A stretch of DNA of 5,788 bases, taken from Chloroflexota bacterium (GTDB lineage: Bacteria > Chloroflexota > Anaerolineae > Anaerolineales > Villigracilaceae). The notes beneath the pieces are model-generated. The model was not told the origin of the DNA, made no database searches, and saw only the letters and a list, made by a program, of their open reading frames with translations. The stretch lies in assembly GCA_016875755.1 (NCBI GenBank), contig VGOX01000165.1, positions 1-5,788 on the forward strand, read 5' to 3'. This document shows positions 1 to 5,788 of this stretch, piece after piece. The translations under genes and the position numbers were made by a program. Position 1 is the first letter of the stretch. The number at the start of each line of letters is the position of its first letter.

Positions 1-69
1 AGCGTCTCGCTCGAAGACATGGTTAAAGCGACCGAGTTCTACGCAATTTTGCCCAGCCTGATCAAATGA
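1..69 (+). CDS. C-terminal end of an upstream gene (partial; possibly an M20-type peptidase)
   Basis: An open frame runs from the first base and closes at TGA (67-69), leaving 22 residues that end in TEFYAILPSLIK. The stop overlaps the next gene's ATG as ATGA, which indicates a translationally coupled operon. The tail pattern (acidic residue, short amphipathic helix with a Tyr, then a hydrophobic end) resembles the closing helix of M20-family peptidases such as YgeY, ArgE or DapE. A YgeY-like product would fit next to a YgeW-like transcarbamylase and a carbamate kinase. However, 22 residues cannot decide a family, so the identity is only a hypothesis; that this is a real gene end is fairly safe. 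Confidence 0.6.
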   Translation, partial: SVSLEDMVKATEFYAILPSLIK

Positions 70-590
70 AGATCGTAGAGATTCGCCGTCACTCCATTCG
101 CCATTCTGGAGGCGATCACCTGAGCCAGGAAGGTGTAGCGTTGGCGCGCAAAGTGGGGCAGGGCATTGGTCCCTTTGATTATGTGGCTGCCTCTGCGCTT
201 CCACGAGCGTTCGAAACTGCCATCGCCATGGGATTTTCCGTCCATGAGCAGAATGAGTTGATGAATACCTATGGTGGCGCTGTGGAGCGTGAAGCGCCCT
301 GGCCCATGCCTTTCTTTCATTACTCGGAGGTTGTCAAGCAGAATGGCGCAGCGGCGCGTTATGCGTATCAGTTGATGGATTACTACACTGCCATTCTCAA
401 CCGCATCCCGCAAGGCGGCTCGACCTTGATAATCAATCATGGCGGCGTGGTGGAACTCGGTGTGGTGGCTTGCCTGCCTGATGTGGATTTTTCCACATGG
501 GGTGATGCGGTCAGTTATTGTGAAGGAGCGCGCCTCTTCTGGGACGACGGCAAGTTTGTGAGCGGCGAAGTTTTGCGTGTGTCAAAGTGA
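66..590 (+). CDS. Histidine phosphatase superfamily protein (phosphoglycerate-mutase-like fold), small
   Basis: This 174-residue protein is probably cytoplasmic, with no signal peptide. The order of motifs matches the histidine phosphatase fold: an N-terminal beta strand ending in Arg8-His9 (the catalytic His of the RHG box), LSQEGVALAR at 19-28 (equivalent to the usual LTxxGxxQA), SALPRAFETA at 43-52 (the SPLxRAxETA box, with Arg47 as a phosphate-pocket residue) and INHGGVV at 123-129 with the second catalytic His125. The box is RRHSIRH, so Ser follows the catalytic His where Gly or Ala is usual. The length suits the small SixA/CobC-like members. The start is set by the ATGA overlap with the upstream frame; no clear Shine-Dalgarno precedes it, so translation is probably coupled. 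The substrate is unknown: sugar phosphates, nucleotides, phosphoprotein or a cofactor precursor are all possible. Family assignment is firm and function is open. Confidence 0.85.
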   Translation: MKIVEIRRHSIRHSGGDHLSQEGVALARKVGQGIGPFDYVAASALPRAFETAIAMGFSVHEQNELMNTYGGAVEREAPWPMPFFHYSEVVKQNGAAARYAYQLMDYYTAILNRIPQGGSTLIINHGGVVELGVVACLPDVDFSTWGDAVSYCEGARLFWDDGKFVSGEVLRVSK

Positions 591-596
591 AATCAG

Positions 597-616
597 GTCA
601 TGTATTTATTCATGAC
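597..616. repeat. Short perfect inverted repeat upstream of the transcarbamylase
   Basis: GTCATG (597-602) and CATGAC (611-616) form a perfect 6-bp inverted repeat around an 8-base A/T loop. It lies 7 bases after the phosphatase stop and 37 bases before the transcarbamylase start. There is no T tract after it, so it is a poor intrinsic terminator. An operator half-site pair or a weak mRNA hairpin is possible. At 6 bp it could also be chance. Confidence 0.3.
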
Positions 617-636
617 GATTAATTAAAGACTATAAG
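608..636 (+). promoter_or_regulatory. Weak candidate promoter for the transcarbamylase gene
   Basis: ATTCAT (608-613) and TATAAG (631-636) are 17 bases apart, a normal -35/-10 spacing. The -35 is poor and the -10 matches TATAAT at 5 of 6 positions. The upstream block TATTTATTCAT (603-613) is repeated at 10 of 11 positions before the BMP lipoprotein, also 17 bases from a -10-like hexamer. A point against it is that transcription starting about 7 bases after 636 would begin inside the Shine-Dalgarno (639-644), leaving almost no leader. The gene may therefore use a different promoter or read-through from upstream. Confidence 0.22.
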
Positions 637-652
637 ACAAGGAGAAAAAAGT

Positions 653-1633
653 ATGCAAACCAATTTTCGCGGTCGTGATTTTATCGGCGACCTCGACTTC
701 TCGAAAGAAGAAGTCGAAACTGTTTTGGATGTGGCGTGGGATCTGAAACGCAAACGTGCACTGGGTGAACCTCACGCATTGCTTCGTGACAAGACTCTGG
801 CAATGTTGTTCTTTTTCACATCCACCCGCACCCGCGGTTCGTTCGAATCTGGCATGGCGCAATTGGGCGGACATGCCGCTTTCATTGACAGCGAGACCAC
901 CCAGATCTCGCATGGTGATACCGCCAAGGAAATAGGCGAAATTTTCGGGCGTTATTTTGATGGTATTGCCATCCGTCAGTGTGACTGGCAGTTTGGGAAT
1001 CAGTACATCAACGAAGTGGCGCAAGCCAGCCGTGTGCCGATCCTGAACATGCAGTGTGATGTCTATCATCCCTTCCAGTGCCTTGCCGACCTGATGACCA
1101 TTCAGGAAAAGAAGGGTCGTGACCTGAAACGCAAAAAGGTTGTTGTTTCTTGGGCATATGCCGCCTCCTATTCCAAACCGATCTCGGTTCCTCAATCTTT
1201 GATCCTTCAGATGACCCGCTTTGGCTGCGATGTCGTGTTGGCTCATCCACCTGAGTTCAAGCTCATGCCCGAGATCATGCAACAGGCAAAAGACAATGCG
1301 AAGAAATACGGCACAGGCTTTGACGTCACCGATGATATGGATGAAGCCTTCAAGGATGCGGATGTGGTTTACCCCAAGAGTTGGGGGCCGATGCTCACCA
1401 CTACAGGCAAGGATGAAGGCAAAGCCCTCATTGAAAAATACAAAAGCTGGATCACCGACGAACGCCGCATGAAATTGACCAAGGAAGATTCCATCTACAT
1501 GCACTGTCTGCCTGCTGACCGCGGCTTGGAAGTGACCGATGGCGTGATCGATGGTCCGCATTCTGTGGTATATGACGAAGCTGAAAACCGCCTGCACGCC
1601 CAGAAGGCGGTCATGGCGTTGACGATGAGTTAG
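653..1633 (+). CDS. Transcarbamylase, knotted YgeW-like (not canonical ArgF); substrate unassigned
   Basis: This 326-residue cytosolic enzyme belongs to the aspartate/ornithine carbamoyltransferase family. The carbamoyl-phosphate site is intact: STRTRGSFE at 57-65, HPFQ at 139-142 (the HPxQ box) and HCLPADRG at 284-291. Two features set it apart from anabolic ornithine transcarbamylase. First, the second domain has WAYAASYSKPISVPQS (167-182) where OTCases have a GDxNN-type motif; a Pro-rich loop here is the mark of the knotted group (acetyl- and succinylornithine transcarbamylases, YgeW). Second, the ornithine-binding DxxxSMG loop is replaced by YPKSWGPM (240-247). The C-terminus (AENRLHAQKA, 310-319) is more like the acetylornithine/succinylornithine enzymes than E. 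coli YgeW. The start is supported by AAGGAG at 639-644, 8 bases before ATG. With carbamate kinase next, I infer a catabolic phosphorolytic direction on a ureido compound, possibly from purine breakdown. An arginine-biosynthesis role on an acylated ornithine is the main alternative. Confidence 0.85.
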   Translation: MQTNFRGRDFIGDLDFSKEEVETVLDVAWDLKRKRALGEPHALLRDKTLAMLFFFTSTRTRGSFESGMAQLGGHAAFIDSETTQISHGDTAKEIGEIFGRYFDGIAIRQCDWQFGNQYINEVAQASRVPILNMQCDVYHPFQCLADLMTIQEKKGRDLKRKKVVVSWAYAASYSKPISVPQSLILQMTRFGCDVVLAHPPEFKLMPEIMQQAKDNAKKYGTGFDVTDDMDEAFKDADVVYPKSWGPMLTTTGKDEGKALIEKYKSWITDERRMKLTKEDSIYMHCLPADRGLEVTDGVIDGPHSVVYDEAENRLHAQKAVMALTMS

Positions 1634-1644
1634 TTAGTCTAAAA

Positions 1645-1755
1645 TGGTCAGATAGTTTGGTAGTCGCATAATCAGAAACCTCGTGTTTTTTGACCAGGCG
1701 GCTACCAAACTAATCGACCAAGCGACTATCAGACCAGGAGACTACATGACCGCTA
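1645..1755. repeat. Octamer-periodic inverted repeat array in the transcarbamylase-carbamate kinase spacer
   Basis: The right half (1692-1755) is eight consecutive 8-base units of pattern RRCYANNN, starting at 1692, 1700, 1708, 1716, 1724, 1732, 1740 and 1748: GACCAGGC, GGCTACCA, AACTAATC, GACCAAGC, GACTATCA, GACCAGGA, GACTACAT, GACCGCTA. Base 3 is always C and base 4 always C or T. The left half (1645-1676) holds four units of the reverse complement in the same 8-base step: TGGTCAGA, TAGTTTGG, TAGTCGCA, TAATCAGA. The halves pair as 1653-1667 with 1698-1712 (15 bp, one G-U) and 1645-1649 with 1716-1720 (5 bp). The array contains the ribosome binding site and start codon of carbamate kinase. 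No T tract follows the stem, so it is not an ordinary terminator. Function is unknown. Confidence 0.85.
1736..1740 (+). promoter_or_regulatory. Ribosome binding site that fixes the carbamate kinase start
   Basis: AGGAG sits 5 bases before ATG at 1746. It favours this start over an in-frame GTG at 1683, whose 21 extra codons are simply translated octamer repeat and have no counterpart in carbamate kinases. The site lies inside repeat unit GACCAGGA, next to bases 1725-1736 that can pair with 1645-1656 (11 of 12), so its accessibility could depend on mRNA folding. Confidence 0.7.
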
Positions 1756-2702
1756 CAAAACTCGCAGTCGTCGCCATTGGCGGCAATGCTTTGATTAAAG
1801 ATGAAAAACGTGTTTCTGTGGAAGACCAGCAGGTGGCTTTGCGCGAAACTTCCGTCCATCTTGTTGATATGATCGAAGCAGGCTGGAATCTTGCGATTGG
1901 ACATGGCAATGGACCTCAGGTTGGTTTCATTTTACGCCGCTCAGAGATCGCTGCCAAGGCGGAAGGAATGCACGAAGTTCCGTTGGATGTCTGTGGTGCG
2001 GATTCACAAGGCGCGATCGGATATGAATTGCAACAGGCGCTGCGCAATGAATTTTTCAAGCGCGGCATCAATAAAAAAGCTGCTACCATCGTCACTCAAG
2101 TGCTGGTGGATAAGGAAGACCCCGCATTTAAGAAACCGACCAAACCCATCGGCTCTTTCATGGACGAAGCCGAAGCAAAACACCGCGAAAAAGACATGGG
2201 CTGGTCTGTTGTCGAGGATGCAGGGCGCGGCTGGCGCAGAGTGGTGGCATCCCCTCTGCCAAAGGAAATTGTCGAATTTGATGCCGTCAAAACATTGCTT
2301 GAAGCGGGACAGATCGTCATCACCGTCGGCGGCGGAGGCATTCCCGTCATTGACCGAGGGGATGGTGAATTGATCGGTACGGCTGCTGTCATCGATAAGG
2401 ATTTTGCCTCCTCACTTTTGGCGCAGGCGCTCAAAGCGGATATGCTTCTCATTGCCACTGCCGTTGAAAAGGTCGCCATCAATTTCGGAAAACCTGAACA
2501 AAAATGGCTTGATACAATGACCGTTGCCGAAGCCAAGACATATCTTGCAGAAGGTACGCATTTTGCCAAAGGTTCAATGGCGCCAAAGATCCAGGCGGCC
2601 ATTTGGTATCTGGAAAACGGCGGCAAGGAAGCCCTCATCACAAACCCCGAAAGCATTGGACGCGCTTTGAAGGGCGAAACTGGTACCCGAATTATCCCGT
2701 GA
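1746..2702 (+). CDS. arcC: Carbamate kinase
   Basis: This 318-residue cytosolic enzyme converts carbamoyl phosphate plus ADP to ATP, ammonia and CO2; family length is about 310. Motifs of the amino-acid kinase fold are all present: IGGNAL at 11-16, HGNGPQVG at 53-60, DSQGAIGY at 86-93, the Lys-rich KPTKPIGSF of the protruding subdomain at 130-138, GGGGIPV at 195-201, VIDKDFASSLLA at 215-226 (nucleotide and phosphate site) and GSMAPKI at 276-282. I see no missing key residue. It lies 112 bases after the transcarbamylase, the expected partner that supplies carbamoyl phosphate, and 4 bases before the membrane glycosyltransferase-like gene. Such pairs generate ATP by substrate-level phosphorylation in arginine, agmatine, allantoin/oxamate or purine-ureide breakdown. 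The symbol arcC is used for the enzyme class; yqeA-type naming would fit equally well given the YgeW-like neighbour. Confidence 0.95.
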   Translation: MTATKLAVVAIGGNALIKDEKRVSVEDQQVALRETSVHLVDMIEAGWNLAIGHGNGPQVGFILRRSEIAAKAEGMHEVPLDVCGADSQGAIGYELQQALRNEFFKRGINKKAATIVTQVLVDKEDPAFKKPTKPIGSFMDEAEAKHREKDMGWSVVEDAGRGWRRVVASPLPKEIVEFDAVKTLLEAGQIVITVGGGGIPVIDRGDGELIGTAAVIDKDFASSLLAQALKADMLLIATAVEKVAINFGKPEQKWLDTMTVAEAKTYLAEGTHFAKGSMAPKIQAAIWYLENGGKEALITNPESIGRALKGETGTRIIP

Positions 2703-5700
2703 TCTAATGAAACAATTCCCTGACCGTTTGAACAACCTTGCATTTACACCGCGCAGTACGGTCTGGTTTTTGCTGTTTATAGCCGCGCTGACCTATGGTC
2801 TATTCTTTTGGCAGCGCGGCTTTTACTGGGATGAATTCCCGTGGGCATGGATCTACTTTCGTCTCGGTCCAGATATGCTCACAAAAACCTTTACCACCAG
2901 CCGTCCATTTTGGGGGATGATCTATCAGGTCATGCTGCCATTGATCGGTCCCTATCCATGGGCATGGCAGTTACTGGTGATTGTGCTGCGTTGGTTGCTT
3001 GCAGTGCTATTGTGGAAGATCCTGCGCGCGCTTTACCCCGAGCACCCGAAGCCCGCGTTGTGGGCAAGCCTCTTTTTCCTTGTCTATCCGGGTATGGGGC
3101 AGCAGTTTATTTCCATGATGTACAGCCATTTCTATATTGTGCTGTCGGCGTTTTTATTTTCGTTGTATTTATCGATTCTGGCGCTGAAGAGCGAAAAATA
3201 TCGCCTGGTGTTATTTGCGGCATCGTACCTGCTTGCTGCGGTCAACCTGTTGACGATGGAATACTTTTACTTCCTTGAGTTTGCACGGGTGCTCATCTTT
3301 TGGCAGATGTTGGATGGCGCTTTCAAGCCCCGCACGCAAAAGGCAATACTTTATTTCCTTCCGTATTTTGCAATTTTCGCAGGCGTCACAATTTGGCGCA
3401 TGTTCTTTTTTACATACCAAAACGCCAGTTATCAATACGTGCTGCTCGATACACTCCGTGAAGATTTTCTCGCGGGCGTGCTCCTTCTGGTAAATAACGT
3501 CGCATTGAGTTTTTGGCGGACGGTGTTCGAAGCCTGGCTGATGCCGTTCATTAACATATTCTCCACTGGATTTGGGCCGCTCACGCTGTCTTTGATGCTG
3601 TTCCTGTTATTCTTCAGCATTGCCGCCACTTTGATTTACCTTTTCAAATTTACGGCTGTGAATTCTGACTGCCGCGAATTTTCCCAGCAGGCTGGCTGGA
3701 TTGGGTTGTTGTTGTGGGGTTTGGCAGGCGGCTCGGTTTGGATCATTGGGATTGTTCCGCAGTTCAATTTTTCATTAGACCGCTTTATGCTCCCGTTCAT
3801 GCTTGGGTCAAGCATTTTGATGGCGTGTTTTGTTTCGTTGATAAAGAACCAGCGCATTCAATTGATATTGATCGCATTGCTGGTTGGTTTTGCTGGCAGC
3901 CGTCATTTTTATCTTGAAGAGATTTACCGCAGTGATTGGGTGACCCAGCAGAATCTTTTCCGCCAGATGACAGAACGCATTCCTGGGCTTGAGAAGGGGA
4001 CGATCTTACTGGCAAATGATTTCCCAGTTTCTTATTATTCCGATAATTCTTTGACCGGTCCTTTGAATTGGATCTATAGCCCGCCCGGCGAGATGAATTT
4101 GTTGCTGTATTTTGCGTCCATTCGAGTGGGCAAAACACTGCCAAGTGTGGAGCCTGGGCAGCCGCATGAGTTGTATTACATTGGCCCCACATTTTATGGG
4201 AATACAACCAATATTTTGGTGGTGAATTTTGCACCGCCGGGCTGCTTCCGCGTGATCGACCCTGAAGTGGAGGCGAACAATCGGCTCTTATTACCCGCAG
4301 TACGTGATGTGGCGCGGTATTCGAATCAGAGTGTGATTCTGTTTGAGAAACAGAACCAGTTGCCAGGTCCGTTTTACCGAGGCGAGCCTGTTCAAGATTG
4401 GTGTTATTATTTTCAACAAGCTGAGTTGGCGCGTCAAATGAAGGATTGGAATCGCGTCGTCGAGATCGGTGAAACTGCATTTGCCTTGAATGACACTCCA
4501 AATGACCCGTTGGAACGGTTTGTGTTCATCGAGGGATACGCTCATGTTGGGGAGTGGAAAAAGGCGGTAGAATTGTCAACAACTTCGTATAAAATATCAC
4601 GAAGTTTTGTTGGGCCTTTGTTGTGCAATTTGTGGGCACGTATCGAGCGGGAGACCGAACGCACTCCAGAACAGGTTTCCACGCTCTTAAAGATACGCGA
4701 TGATTATGGGTGTTCACCTTAGAAATTCGTGCTGTTTTTATTCATCAAAACAATATTTTTGATACAATTGTTTTGATAACTTGAAAAGGAGGTCGCACCA
4801 TTGATTAGCCCTGCAAGTTTTGTCGAATCACACAATTTTCATAAGGAGAAGAAGTATGCGTAAGAATCTCGCCCGCCTCGCAATGTTCGCGATGGCATTG
4901 ATGCTCGTCCTGTCTGCTTGTGGTGGTGGTCAACCTGCCGCCGAAGAACCTGCCGCCGAAGAACCTGCCGCCGAAGAACCTGCCGCTGAAGAACCCGCTG
5001 CTGAACAGCCCGCCGTTGAACAACCTGCTGAGCCGTTCGTCTTTGGTATGTTGCTTGTAGGTCCGTATAATGACAATGGCTGGAGCCAGGCTCACTATGA
5101 AGCTGGCTTGTATGTGGAAGAAAAGTTCGGCGCGAAGATGATCTATCTCGATAAGGTCAACCCTGCTGATCGCCCCGGCACCACCCCCGACCAATTGGCT
5201 GAAGAATTGGTTGCCCAGGGTGCAAAGCTGGTTATCTTCAATTCCGATGATATGAAGGATGCCTCCACCGCTTTTGCTAAAGCGAACCCTGATGTGAAAG
5301 TCATCCATGCTTCGGGTGATCAGGTCTGGGAAGATGGCAAGGTCTACGAGCCGATCCCCAACCTCATGAATATCATGGGCCGTATGGAATACGGCAAGAT
5401 GATCGGCGGTTGTTCTGCCGCTCTTACCACCGAGACCGGTAAAATCGGTTATCTTGGACCATTGATCAATGACGAAACCCGCCGTCTCGCTGCTTCTGCC
5501 TATCTTGGCGCCCGCCATTGCTGGGAAGCAGCTGGTAATGACCCCGCCACCCTTGAATTCAAAGTGACTTGGATCGGTTTCTGGTTCCACATCCCTGGTT
5601 TCACCACCGACCCTGTTGATGTCTCAAAGGATTTCTATTCCAATGGGTACGATGTGGTCATCTCTGGTATTGACAACCCCGTCAACCTCGCAGAAGCGCA

Positions 5701-5788
5701 GAAGTTCACGGCTGAAGGCACGCCCTCTTATGGCGTCGCTTATGATTATGTGGCTGCCTGTAGTGCCGCCCCGGATGTCTGCCTCGGT

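Overview
The window reads as moderate-GC bacterial DNA with every credible gene on the + strand, tightly packed. The best guess for the source is a Chloroflexota bacterium of the Anaerolineae type. The main cue is the lipoprotein at the right end, which has an LSAC lipobox, a Gly run and a long Pro-Ala-Glu linker, a style I associate with substrate-binding lipoproteins of that group. An octamer-type intergenic repeat points the same way. This assignment is an inference from style, not a marker-gene call.

Layout: (1) The last 22 codons of an upstream gene overlap by ATGA with (2) a small histidine-phosphatase-fold protein. After a 62-base gap comes (3) a transcarbamylase with the carbamoyl-phosphate motif STRTR. 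It lacks the canonical ornithine-binding and GDxNN-type motifs of anabolic ArgF and instead has the KPISVPQ and PKSW signatures expected of the knotted, YgeW-like transcarbamylases. A 112-base spacer follows, filled by an unusual 8-base-periodic inverted repeat that runs into the ribosome binding site and start codon of (4) a carbamate kinase. Four bases later starts (5) a large polytopic membrane protein of GT-C glycosyltransferase type with a soluble, TPR-like C-terminus. A 133-base regulatory region with tandem and inverted repeats, a candidate promoter and a candidate leader ORF precedes (6) a BMP-family (Med/BmpA) ABC-transporter substrate-binding lipoprotein, which is cut off by the window edge.

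How the genes may work together: genes 3 and 4 form a recognisable catabolic pair. The transcarbamylase, run in the phosphorolytic direction, would release carbamoyl phosphate from a ureido compound, and carbamate kinase would use that to make ATP. This is the logic of arginine-deiminase-type fermentation and of the ygeW/yqeA-containing purine (urate) catabolic cluster of enterobacteria. BMP proteins often bind nucleosides, so the downstream transporter could import a related substrate. That link is inference only, because it has its own upstream control region and is separated by the membrane glycosyltransferase-like gene.

The points most worth a second look are the octamer-periodic inverted repeat with alternative pairings in front of carbamate kinase, the unassigned substrate of the transcarbamylase, and the repeat-rich control region plus possible uORF in front of the BMP lipoprotein. 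No rRNA, tRNA, CRISPR or mobile element was seen.
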